From Sphingomonas sp. TDK1 (lineage in GTDB: Bacteria > Pseudomonadota > Alphaproteobacteria > Sphingomonadales > Sphingomonadaceae): 64,000 nucleotides of DNA. The translations under genes and the position numbers were made by a program. Positions 34,646-43,178 of the stretch are shown in pieces (within the stretch, counting starts at the first letter, position 1; the number at the start of each line of letters is the position of its first letter). Location of the stretch: positions 248,001 to 312,000 of the forward strand of contig NZ_LXVY01000034.1 in the NCBI RefSeq assembly GCF_001650735.1, read 5' to 3'. The notes beneath the pieces are model-generated. The model did no database searches and had not been told where the DNA came from. It worked only from the letters and a program-made list of their open reading frames with translations.

Positions 34646-37600
34646 GAAGCGCCCCCCAGCGCTGCGAGGATGGAATTGCGGCGGGTCTGCCAGAGACCGG
34701 CGGCATGGAGCGCCGCGAAGCGGGCTTCCATCGCCTGCAACGCCGCTGCATTTTCGCGGGCCAGAAATCGCCGGACATCCGCGTTGCCGAGCGTCGCATC
34801 ATAATATAGATCGAACAACTGGGGCTGCACCGCCCCCGCCAGATGGGCGAAGGCACCGAGATGATCGAGCGTGGCCGCGATCTCCGCCGCGCCGCGAAAG
34901 CCGTGGCGCATCATGCCTTCGATCCAACCTGGATGTGCCGCACGCGACCGGACGACGCGGGCGATTTCCTCCCTCAACGGCCGTGCGACCGGCCGGTCAG
35001 CATCGCGGGAATCCAGATGGTACAGCGCGGCGCGCCCGCCGATCGCAGTCTTGGCCGCAGCAAAGCCCGCCTCGTGCGATGCGTAATCGGCGGCGAGCAG
35101 CAGGTCCGTCTCGGGCAGGTCCTGGAGATGAACAAAGGCATCCGCCTGTGCCACCCGCTCGCGAATGCCCCCCGGATCATGCTGTGCGTCCCTTCCGTCG
35201 AACGCGTGATCCGAGGCGGCGAACCACGCCTCTCCCGCCGCACGTCGGGCCTCGGCGTCATAGGTCTCGGCGGCATCCCCCAGCCCAAGCCCATAGCTGC
35301 CCGGCTGCGGCCCATACACCCTGGGAGCGGTCTGCTTGCCGTAGAACGGATTCCATTCGGCAGGTTCGTCGCGCGTCGCGAGTGCCCGTACGGCTTGGCC
35401 GAACAGTTGCGGAAGCGTCGGAAAGGCATCGCGGAACAGGCCGGAGACACGCAGGGTCACGTCGATTCGCGGGCGGTCGAGCATCGCGATCGGCAGGATC
35501 TCGACGCCGGACACGCGCTCCGAGGCAACATCCCAGACTGGCGCGGCGCCCAGCAGATGCAGCGCCATCGCGAATTCTTCGCCGGCGGTTCGCATCGTAG
35601 CGGAACCCCACAAGTCCACCACCAGACCCTTGGGATAGTCGCCATGGTCCTGCAAATGCCGCCGGATCAATTCGTCGGCCAACACGATCCCTTGGGAATG
35701 GGCAGCGCGCGACGGCACGGCGCGCGGGTCGATCGCATAGAGGTTGCGTCCGGTCGGCAACACGTCGGTCCGTCCGCGGAACGGCGACCCCGAAGGTCCG
35801 GCCGGCACCCGCCTTCCGTCCAGCCCGGCAAGCAGCCCGTCGCGCTCCGCAGCACCGCAGGCGCCGCGGCCGAAGATATGCAGACCGTCCCCGAACTGGC
35901 CTTCCTTCACATCGCAGACGAAGCGGTCGATGCGCAGGATCGCCTCGGCCGTGCCGAGGGCGTCATCCAGGCCCAGTTCGGCATCGAGTCCAACGGCCCG
36001 CGCCTCGTCGCGGATCGCGCCCTGCAGCCGATCGCGCCGCGCGGGGTCCAGCCCGACCGCATTGGAAAATTCGTCTAGCAGTGCCTCGATCCGCTCCAGC
36101 CCGGCTCCGGTGCCTGCGGTCCTGAGCGGAGGCGGCAGATGCCCGATCGTCACCGCGCCCGTGCGGCGCTTGGCCTGGGCCGCTTCGCCCGGATCGTTGA
36201 CGATGAAGGGGTAGAGGATCGGCAACCCGGTCGTCAGTATCTCGGGCCAGCATCTGTCCGACAGCGCCACCGCCTTGCCCGGCAGCCATTCGAGCGTGCC
36301 GTGTGCGCCGATATGGACCAGCGCATCGATCCCTTGCGCACGCAGCCATAGATAGAAGGCGACATAGCCATGGCACGGCACCCGGCCGACGTCGTGATAG
36401 CTGTCCTCCCGACCAACTCGATCGCCCCGCTCCGGTTGCAGGGCGATCAACAGGTTGCCACTCCGAAACGCTGGAAAGCGGAAGACCCCGTCGCGAACCA
36501 GAGAGTCCCGTTCTGGTGCGCCCCACGCGGCATCAACCGCGCCGCGCAAGGTGTCGGGAAGTGCCAGCAGGCGGGCCCGATATTCCTCGAGCGGCCATTC
36601 GAGCGCTTCCGCCGTCAATCGCGCAGGCAGATCCCGAACCGACTGCCCCAAATCTGCAGCGATCGCTTCTGCCGAGGCGATCGCGTCCAGCCCAACCGCA
36701 TGAGCGATCTGATGCGACTTGCCCGGATAGGTGGAGAGGACCAGCGCGACGTGCCGCGCATCCGCCGGCTGCGCACCGAGCGCGATCCAGCCCGCGATCC
36801 GGCCGACGATCGCGGCAATCCGATCCGGGTCCGCACGGTGCACCGTGCGGGCGAAACCGAGCGCTTCGTCGCGCGCTTCCGCTTGCTTGAAACTTGCGAC
36901 GCCCGCGAACACGCGCCCATCTAATTCGGGCAGGACGACGTGCATCGCCAGGTCGGCAGGCGACAAGCCGCGATCGGCCTCGGCCCAAGCCTGGTAGGTG
37001 GATGTCGCTAGTGCAAGCTGGAAGACGGGCACGCCCGCACCGTCGAGCGGCGTACGGCCCTGCTCGTCACGGGCGGAAAATGCCGTAGCGTTGACCACGG
37101 CGACCGGCGCGAGATCGGAAAGCCATCGCTCGATCTGCCTCCGGGCATCGGGCGCCTTCAGCGACGGCGCGAAGATCGAGATTGCGTCATAGCCTCTGGC
37201 CTCGAACGCCTCATGCAGCGCTACGAACGGGTCGACGTCACAGGCGACCAGATAGGATCGGTAAAAGACGATCGCGATCAACGGCTTTCCGCTTGGCGAC
37301 CAGCCTTCTTCGCCCGTCTTCCCCGCACCTTCCGAGAGGGCATCGGAAGGAACAAAGGCTCCATGACGCGGATGCCAGAACCCGGCGGACGGCAATCGCA
37401 GATGGTCCGTAGCGCCGACGCCCTCCATGCCTGCCGACCCGGCGAGCACCGTCAGAGCCGCGCGGGCCGCACCGGCCCCGCCTGCGTCGCACAGCCCGGC
37501 GAGTTCCCGCAGCACGTCGCTCGAAACCGTGGAGGCCGCGTCCAGCCGAGGATCCGGCCGCCCGTCCGCCGGCAGCACCGCAAGCGCGATCCCCCGCTCC

Positions 37601-37914
37601 CGCGCCAGTGCCTCCACCTGCTGCAGCCCATAGCTCCAATAGGGCATGCCTCCGATCAGCCGGATGAGGATCCCCTTGGCCCCCGCCAGCGTCCGCTCGA
37701 CATAGGTGTCGACCGAAAGCGGATGCATCAGTGCCGCAAGGTTCGCCAGGCGCAGCGAAGGCAAGCGGTCGCAATCCCCGTGCCATGCCGCCGCGAACGC
37801 GCCGAGATCGCTGTCGGAAAAAGACAGAACCACCAGGTCCGCGGGCGCCTGCCCGAGGTCCTGGGGAACCGCATTCTCCTCCAGCCCGTGCGTCTCGCGG
37901 AAAAGGACATGCAT
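34642..37914 (-). CDS. cobN: Cobaltochelatase subunit CobN
   Basis: 1090 aa, a large CobN/magnesium-chelatase H-type protein. Typical stretches are PIVIAFYRS-like LIAIVFYRSYLVACD, LVLSTYPGKSHQIAHAVGLD, HDVGRVPCHGYVAFYLWLR, HIGAHGTLEWLPGKAVALS and WGSATMRTAGEEFAMALHLLG. With CobS and CobT it inserts cobalt into hydrogenobyrinate a,c-diamide using ATP. CobS and CobT are not encoded in this window. It lies 12 bases after cobW. Its Shine-Dalgarno site is weak, so it may depend on translation of cobW. Confidence 0.94.
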   Translation of the reverse strand: MHVLFRETHGLEENAVPQDLGQAPADLVVLSFSDSDLGAFAAAWHGDCDRLPSLRLANLAALMHPLSVDTYVERTLAGAKGILIRLIGGMPYWSYGLQQVEALARERGIALAVLPADGRPDPRLDAASTVSSDVLRELAGLCDAGGAGAARAALTVLAGSAGMEGVGATDHLRLPSAGFWHPRHGAFVPSDALSEGAGKTGEEGWSPSGKPLIAIVFYRSYLVACDVDPFVALHEAFEARGYDAISIFAPSLKAPDARRQIERWLSDLAPVAVVNATAFSARDEQGRTPLDGAGVPVFQLALATSTYQAWAEADRGLSPADLAMHVVLPELDGRVFAGVASFKQAEARDEALGFARTVHRADPDRIAAIVGRIAGWIALGAQPADARHVALVLSTYPGKSHQIAHAVGLDAIASAEAIAADLGQSVRDLPARLTAEALEWPLEEYRARLLALPDTLRGAVDAAWGAPERDSLVRDGVFRFPAFRSGNLLIALQPERGDRVGREDSYHDVGRVPCHGYVAFYLWLRAQGIDALVHIGAHGTLEWLPGKAVALSDRCWPEILTTGLPILYPFIVNDPGEAAQAKRRTGAVTIGHLPPPLRTAGTGAGLERIEALLDEFSNAVGLDPARRDRLQGAIRDEARAVGLDAELGLDDALGTAEAILRIDRFVCDVKEGQFGDGLHIFGRGACGAAERDGLLAGLDGRRVPAGPSGSPFRGRTDVLPTGRNLYAIDPRAVPSRAAHSQGIVLADELIRRHLQDHGDYPKGLVVDLWGSATMRTAGEEFAMALHLLGAAPVWDVASERVSGVEILPIAMLDRPRIDVTLRVSGLFRDAFPTLPQLFGQAVRALATRDEPAEWNPFYGKQTAPRVYGPQPGSYGLGLGDAAETYDAEARRAAGEAWFAASDHAFDGRDAQHDPGGIRERVAQADAFVHLQDLPETDLLLAADYASHEAGFAAAKTAIGGRAALYHLDSRDADRPVARPLREEIARVVRSRAAHPGWIEGMMRHGFRGAAEIAATLDHLGAFAHLAGAVQPQLFDLYYDATLGNADVRRFLARENAAALQAMEARFAALHAAGLWQTRRNSILAALGGAS

Positions 37915-37926
37915 CGTCCGCGTACC

Positions 37927-38964
37927 TCAGCCGGCGAGCACCGCGCGGAACGCTTCCGGGTGCACATGGTCATGCTCGGCGATCGCGACCAATGCGGTGC
38001 CGCGCGGCTCGCCGGGGCGCCAAGGGCGATCATATTGGTGGCGCACCCGCCCCCCGACCGCCTGTACGAGCAGCCGCATCGGCTTGCCGATCACGGCCGC
38101 ATAGCCCTTTACGCGCAGGACGTGATGCTCGCGGGCGAGACGCTCGATGCGGACGACCAGATCGGCCGGGTCCGCGATTTCGCCGAACGTCACCACGGTG
38201 CTGTCGAAATCCTCATGCTCGTGATCGTCGGCACCGTCATGATGCGAGGGACGCGCGGCGAGATCGTCTTCCGCCGCCGCACCCAGCCCAAGGATCACGC
38301 GCGGATCGATCGCGCCCTCGCGGATCTCGATCACCGGCACCGGACGGGGCGCTTCAGCCGCGATCACCGCGCGGGCTGCCGCGACGCCTTCCGGTCCCGC
38401 CAGGTCGACCTTGGTCAGCAGCACCATGTCGGCGCAGGCGAGTTGGTCCTCGAACACCTCGGCAAGCGGCGTCTCATGGTCGATCCCGGGATCGGCTGCC
38501 CGCTGCGCCTCGAGCGCAACGAGGTCGGGCGCGAACCGCCCCTCCGCCACGGCTTCCGCATCGGCAAGGGCCAATACCCCGTCCACCGTGATACGGCTGC
38601 GGATCGCCGGCCAGTCGAACGCCTTGAGCAACGGCTTGGGCAGCGCGAGGCCCGAGGTTTCGATCAGGATGTGATCCGGTCGGGGATCGAGGGCGAGCAG
38701 CCGCTCGACCGTTGGGATGAAGTCGTCCGCGACGGTGCAGCAGATGCAGCCATTGGCCAGCTCGACGATATTCTCGGCGGGGCAGTCGGGAATGGCGCAG
38801 GATTTCAGGATCTCGCCGTCGACGCCCAACGTCCCGAATTCGTTGACGACCACCGCGAGCCGGCGCCCGCCCGCGTTCTGGATCAGATGACGGATCAGCG
38901 TCGTCTTGCCTGCACCGAGAAAACCGGTGACGATGGTAACGGGAACCTTGGCCAGGTCGGTCAT
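37927..38964 (-). CDS. cobW: CobW-type G3E GTPase / metallochaperone
   Basis: 345 aa from ATG 38964, with GGGGGAAG 8 bases upstream. The P-loop is VTGFLGAGKTTLIRHLIQN; the metal-binding CxCC is NGCICCTVADDF; a His/Asp-rich stretch (HHDGADDHEHEDFD) precedes the C-terminal CobW domain. It is thought to deliver cobalt to the chelatase. It is the first gene behind the riboswitch at 39159-39352 with a 194-base leader between. The frame is open to 39054, but the extra codons lie in leader RNA. Confidence 0.93.
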   Translation of the reverse strand: MTDLAKVPVTIVTGFLGAGKTTLIRHLIQNAGGRRLAVVVNEFGTLGVDGEILKSCAIPDCPAENIVELANGCICCTVADDFIPTVERLLALDPRPDHILIETSGLALPKPLLKAFDWPAIRSRITVDGVLALADAEAVAEGRFAPDLVALEAQRAADPGIDHETPLAEVFEDQLACADMVLLTKVDLAGPEGVAAARAVIAAEAPRPVPVIEIREGAIDPRVILGLGAAAEDDLAARPSHHDGADDHEHEDFDSTVVTFGEIADPADLVVRIERLAREHHVLRVKGYAAVIGKPMRLLVQAVGGRVRHQYDRPWRPGEPRGTALVAIAEHDHVHPEAFRAVLAG

Positions 38965-39158
38965 GCATATCTTCCCCCGCGCCGGAGCGAACAGGCGGGG
39001 CTTGCCGGAACGGGTTCCGGTCAGCGCGCGACGACGGGCGGGCGCGAAGAGCACCCATCACCACACGACCGTGCAGCCCCAGCCGCACAGCTTCGTCGCT
39101 CGAACGGAAGCAAGACCGTGCCGCGGCCATCCCCTGGACCAAGGCAAGAGCGACCGTT

Positions 39159-39352
39159 GCGCCGGCAGGTCTCCTGGCTTGCGGGTCACGGCACGCTGCA
39201 CGCCTTCCCAGGCCCGATCGGCCCAGTGGCTGCTCCTCCAGGGGAGCCAGTGCATCGCGCTATCCGCTCACAGTTGCAGGGACAGCCGCGGATTTGGGGG
39301 TGAACCCCCGCACCGCATTCCCGATTAAGCTCCTTCTACGGAGCACCGGCGC
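39159..39352 (-). promoter_or_regulatory. Cobalamin riboswitch upstream of cobW
   Basis: Read on the minus strand the aptamer shows P1 arms GCGCCGG / CCGGCGC, AATCGGGAATGCGG, the core CTGCAACTGTGAGCGGAT, the B12 box GCCACTGG, CTGGGAAGGCG and AAGCCAGGAGACCTGCC. These are the conserved elements of the AdoCbl-type riboswitch. A further stem GTCGCTC / GAGCGAC (39095-39101 with 39148-39154) follows it and may be the switching platform. No classic T-tract was seen, so control may be translational or by a weaker terminator. Confidence 0.93.
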
Positions 39353-39359
39353 GATCTTC

Positions 39360-39377
39360 GAAGGCTGAAAAGCCTTC
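39360..39377. other. Small hairpin between the transporter gene and the cobW riboswitch
   Basis: GAAGGCT-GAAA-AGCCTTC forms a 7-bp stem 11 bases after the transporter stop. No T-run follows on either strand, so it is at best a weak terminator or an RNA end-protecting hairpin. Confidence 0.45.
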
Positions 39378-39387
39378 CCTGCATCCT

Positions 39388-40410
39388 CTAGACCCGCACC
39401 TCGATCTCGTCCAGCCTCTGCCAGCGATAGATGGCGAAGCTGATCAGCCAGCAGGCAACGAACAGCCCGATGATGGCAAAGCCCAGCCCGTTGAAATGGG
39501 CTCCCAGATCAGCCGCCAGCCCGAACGGCCCGCTGGTCCATCCCATCTTGTCTCCGATCAGCGCCAGCGTTTCGATGCCGCCGATGACGATGGCTACCAA
39601 CGCAGAGATCAGCGTGATCGTGACGTTGTAGTAGAGCTTGCGGATCGGCTTCACGAACGCCCATTGATAGGCGCCGAGCATGACCACGCCGTCCAGCGTA
39701 TCGATCAGCGCCATCCCGGCTGCGAACAGCGCCGGCAGGACGAGGAGCGTGCCGAGCGACACGCCGTGCGCCGCTTGCCCCGCTGACATGCCGAGGATCG
39801 CCACTTCGGTGGCGGTGTCGAACCCCAGGCCAAACAGGAAACCGAGCGGCGCCATGTGCCAGCTGTGGCGCACCAGCCGGAACATCGGCCGGAACAGCCC
39901 CGACAAGGGCCCGCGCGCGCCAAGCAGCAGGTTGAGGTCGTCCTCCACATAGCTGCCGCCCGCGCGCACATGGGCGAAGGTCTTCCAGACCGAGCGGAGG
40001 ATGATGAGGTTCATCGCCGCGATCGCGAACAGGAACAGCGCCGACACCGCGGTGGCGACAACCCCGCCGACCTCCTTGAACGCCCCCATCCCTGCCAGCG
40101 CGCTGGTAGTAAGCGCGATCCCGGCCGAGGCGATAGCAATGATGCCCGAATGGCCAAGCGCAAACCACAAGCCCGTCGCGATCGGCCGCTGGCCATCGTT
40201 CATGAGCTTGCGAGTGACATTGTCGATAGCCGCGATGTGATCGGCGTCGACCGCATGGCGCAGGCCAAGCCCCCAGGCGAGCAGCGCGGTACCGAGCATT
40301 AGCGGCTGGGCATGGAACAGGCTGAACGCCCAGCCCCAGGCAGCGAGGTTCGCGGCGACTAGCCCTGCGAACAACAGGACCAAGCGCACGCGCAAGGACG
40401 AAACGGGCAA
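39388..40410 (-). CDS. NiCoT-family nickel/cobalt permease (HoxN/NhlF type)
   Basis: 340 aa with about eight membrane segments. The signature HAVDADHIAAIDNVTRKL in helix II is the NiCoT metal motif, and GFLFGLGFDTATEVAILGM is the second family motif. It imports cobalt (or nickel) across the inner membrane. Cobalt preference is inferred from its own B12 riboswitch upstream and the cob genes downstream. The start is TTG at 40410 with GGAG at 9 bases; a GTG seven codons in is a possible alternative. Confidence 0.92.
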   Translation of the reverse strand: MPVSSLRVRLVLLFAGLVAANLAAWGWAFSLFHAQPLMLGTALLAWGLGLRHAVDADHIAAIDNVTRKLMNDGQRPIATGLWFALGHSGIIAIASAGIALTTSALAGMGAFKEVGGVVATAVSALFLFAIAAMNLIILRSVWKTFAHVRAGGSYVEDDLNLLLGARGPLSGLFRPMFRLVRHSWHMAPLGFLFGLGFDTATEVAILGMSAGQAAHGVSLGTLLVLPALFAAGMALIDTLDGVVMLGAYQWAFVKPIRKLYYNVTITLISALVAIVIGGIETLALIGDKMGWTSGPFGLAADLGAHFNGLGFAIIGLFVACWLISFAIYRWQRLDEIEVRV

Positions 40411-40595
40411 CAGACGATACTCCGCGGGCGTCGTGCGACTTGGCGGGCCCTACCGCGAACGGCCGGTCGAACGGCCCGAGCGGACGCTTCAGGCGCCCGG
40501 ACCATGCAACCGCGAGCGGCCCCGCCGCTCTTGCGTCGCTCAGACGGAGTACACCGTGCCTCGGCCATCCCCTGGGCCAGGGCAAGAGCGACCGG

Positions 40596-40786
40596 ACGCC
40601 GGCAGGTCTCCTGGCTTGCGGGTCACGGCACGCTGCACGCCTTCCCAGGCCCGCGGGCCCAGTGGCCGCCCCCTCGTAGGGGGCCAGTGCATCGCGCTAT
40701 CCGCTCACAGTTGCAGGGACAGCCGCGGATTTGGGGAAGCTCCCCGCACCGCATTCCCGATTAAGCTCCTTTCGGAGCACCGGCGC
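40596..40786 (-). promoter_or_regulatory. Cobalamin riboswitch upstream of the cobalt/nickel transporter
   Basis: Nearly the same sequence as the aptamer at 39159-39352: CTGCAACTGTGAGCGGAT, GGCCACTGGGCC (B12 box), CTGGGAAGGCG and AAGCCAGGAGACCTGCC are all there. P1 is GCGCCGG paired with CCGGCGT. The downstream GTCGCTC / GAGCGAC pair (40535-40541 with 40586-40592) is kept too. It should reduce transporter expression when adenosylcobalamin is plentiful. Confidence 0.93.
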
Positions 40787-40828
40787 GATCGTTTGCTAAG
40801 GCTAGTGGAACGCGCAAGCGGGATCAAC

Positions 40829-42133
40829 CTAGGCAGCACATTCGCAGATCTCGCCAATCTGCGAACGGGATCGCCCATGGAGGAAATACAGCGCGGACAG
40901 CAGCGTCAGCCCCGCCACTGCGACGGCGGTCAGATAACAGCACGCAATGAAGAACGGCAACCATCGCATTTCCGGCGCGCCTATCGCATGGGACAGCAAC
41001 AGCGCGACGCTCCCGACATAGCCCGAGGCATCCGCGATGTAGATCAGGAAGCCGGCATTGGCTGCAGTCCCGATCGTGGCGATCATGCGATCGAACAGCA
41101 TGGCATTGAACGGCGTATAGGCAAGATAGAGCCCCGCGCCCGCCGCAATCATCCAGGGAAGCGGCCCCAGCAGCCCGGCTTGAAACGCGAGGGTGGACAG
41201 GCCCAGCAGCGCCGCTCCCGCCAGGATCATCCCATGCAGCGCCAGCAATGCGCGCAGATTGTCTCGCACCAATATCAGCAGCGCCAGCGCGCCGAGAGTC
41301 AGCAACGCGACCGGCAATTCGCTCGCCGCGAACACCGTGGCCTCGCCGCCGAAACCCAGCGCGCCCCACAGCTCCGGCGCGAAACTGTCGCGCACGTCGC
41401 GCAAGGCGGTGAGCAGCACATAGCCTGCCACCAGCATTGCCAGCGCGCCCCCATGCGCACGCAGAAAGGCAATGCGATCGCCGGCATGCATCGCCACGCG
41501 GACCGTGCGCTCCGCTTCATCCAGGGCATCGGGGGGCGGCAGGCGCTCCAGCTGCCACAGCGCGACCAGCAGGATCGGCACGAACACGAGCCCCGTCACC
41601 GCCGGCATCCATAGCGCCGGAATGCCCCAGCCCATCAGCAGAACCGCCACCGATTTCACGACGCCGGAGGACAGGATAAAGCTGGCACACAGCATCGACC
41701 CCATCAGCTCCGAAACGCGGCGCCCCTCGACATAGCTGAACACCAGCCCCCAGATCAGCCCCAGTGGCAGACCATTGAAGAACAGGCAGGCCACGTTCCA
41801 CGGCGCGGGCACCCGTGCGAAGGCCAGCAAAGCCAGCCAAGCGGCGCAAATGAGTACCAGGATCGTGCGGGCCCGCCCGCGGCGCTCCGTCTCCGCAATC
41901 ACGCGCACGCCGATCAGCTTGGAAAGCGCATAGCCCAGCACCTGCGCGATCAGCAGCACGCTCTTGTAATCCATCGCGAAGTGCCACCCCGGGACATCCG
42001 CATAGGTCGCCGCTGCGAATGGTTTGCGGAAAGCATACATCGCAAAATACGCGCCGAACGCCGCGAGGCCGCCGAGAAACAGCGTAGGCCCCGAACGAGA
42101 TTGCGGCTTCGCAGTCGCTCTCTCACCGTCCAT
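40829..42133 (-). CDS. DUF5690 / MFS-like membrane transporter
   Basis: 434 aa with about 12 membrane segments. The opening FLGGLAAFGAYFAMYAFRKPF, then YKSVLLIAQVLGYALSKLIG, FFNGLPLGLIWGLVFSYVEG and LSSGVVKSVAVLL match the DUF5690 branch of the major facilitator fold. The substrate is unknown. The ATG at 42133 was preferred to a GTG at 42172. The stop lies 42 bases upstream of the transporter riboswitch, and both face the same way, so read-through into the riboswitch is possible. There is no evidence linking it to cobalt. Confidence 0.8.
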   Translation of the reverse strand: MDGERATAKPQSRSGPTLFLGGLAAFGAYFAMYAFRKPFAAATYADVPGWHFAMDYKSVLLIAQVLGYALSKLIGVRVIAETERRGRARTILVLICAAWLALLAFARVPAPWNVACLFFNGLPLGLIWGLVFSYVEGRRVSELMGSMLCASFILSSGVVKSVAVLLMGWGIPALWMPAVTGLVFVPILLVALWQLERLPPPDALDEAERTVRVAMHAGDRIAFLRAHGGALAMLVAGYVLLTALRDVRDSFAPELWGALGFGGEATVFAASELPVALLTLGALALLILVRDNLRALLALHGMILAGAALLGLSTLAFQAGLLGPLPWMIAAGAGLYLAYTPFNAMLFDRMIATIGTAANAGFLIYIADASGYVGSVALLLSHAIGAPEMRWLPFFIACCYLTAVAVAGLTLLSALYFLHGRSRSQIGEICECAA

Positions 42134-42207
42134 CCCGATTCCCCATGCAGCGTCGCGCTTGTGACCCCGCACGGCGACGGCTTCATGACAGCGCCGTCAC
42201 CGGCACA

Positions 42208-42966
42208 TCACCAGGGACGGACGGCCAGCGCAGCCGTCTCCGCCGCACACCTCTGGCCGTCCGGCTTCGAGGCAGTCCCCCGCAGTCGGTCCACTTCCGC
42301 GCGCGCAGCGGCAACGTCCTCGCGGAAGCGGGACGAGGACTGGAGCACGGCGAATACTGCCGACCCGGCGAGATAGCCTGCCTCGACGGCGCTCTTGCTG
42401 TGCGAGCCGCAGACCGCGCGGCTTTCGCCATAGGCGCGGCCTCGATCGAGGATCTGTGTCGCCCTGTCCGGGATTACCTGCGCCAGGATCAGCGCCTCCA
42501 GCCAGCCATTGGCGGTATGACCGGAAGGATAGTCGCCGTTGCTCGCCAGATGCGCTGTCTTCGGTTCGCAGATCGGCCCCTCCTCGCGAAGATAGGGGCG
42601 CGGCACCTGATAGGTTGCCTTGACCTTGCCGACCACCGCACCGGTGCCGGCGCGATCCAGCAGCCGCGTCAGGGCCGGCGCTTGCTTGGGATCCAGCACC
42701 ATGCCCATCGCGCAGGCGTTTCGGTGTAGCGGATCGTTGGTCACATCCTCCGTCGCCATCGTCCAGCGCGGCGTGCCGGCCTGCCTTCGCGTTGCCCGGT
42801 ACACCGCCATGTCCAGCGCCGCCGCCGGGCTGCCGGCGGCGGGCGGCGGCGGCAGGATGCGCATCCCGTCCGGATATTGATCGGGAGCCAGATAGGGCGG
42901 GAGATCGCCCGTCTGCGGCGTTGCGAAGAGCAGCGCCAGTGCCGAAACCAGGCCGCCGCGGATCAT
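42208..42966 (-). CDS. Class A non-specific acid phosphatase (PAP2 fold), altered third motif
   Basis: 252 aa with a short signal-like N-terminus (VSALALLFATPQTG), so probably periplasmic. The PAP2 motifs are present: K116-x6-R123-P124, P147-S-G-H150 and S182-R183-x5-H189. The usual motif ends H-x3-D, but position 193 is Ala here (HSKSA). That Asp normally supports the nucleophilic His. The rest resembles PhoN/PhoC (DPLHRNACAMGMVL). Activity may be lowered or shifted. It stands alone, 75 bases from the DUF5690 gene and divergent from the GGDEF-EAL gene. Confidence 0.85.
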   Translation of the reverse strand: MIRGGLVSALALLFATPQTGDLPPYLAPDQYPDGMRILPPPPAAGSPAAALDMAVYRATRRQAGTPRWTMATEDVTNDPLHRNACAMGMVLDPKQAPALTRLLDRAGTGAVVGKVKATYQVPRPYLREEGPICEPKTAHLASNGDYPSGHTANGWLEALILAQVIPDRATQILDRGRAYGESRAVCGSHSKSAVEAGYLAGSAVFAVLQSSSRFREDVAAARAEVDRLRGTASKPDGQRCAAETAALAVRPW

Positions 42967-43178
42967 GCGATGTCCTCTTGCGCGGCCCGGCGACGGCCGA
43001 CGCGATCGGGGGTCCGGCGCGGTTCGGGGTGATCGCAGCCAACGTGAATAGAAGTGCTCATGCCTCCCCCTACCGCTGCATTTTTACATTTCTACGTAGA
43101 TTTACCGGAGCCCCCGTTATCGCCCATGCAAGATCGCGCGCGGCAACCTGCAAACAACTGCAGAAGGTTACGACACGC

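Noticed and set aside
39058..39255. Short frames inside the cobalamin riboswitch region
   Set aside because: The sequence is conserved as RNA between two copies; the peptides are incidental.
37213..39303. 696-codon plus-strand frame opposite cobN and cobW and through the riboswitch
   Set aside because: It crosses two certain genes and a structured RNA, so it cannot be a real protein.
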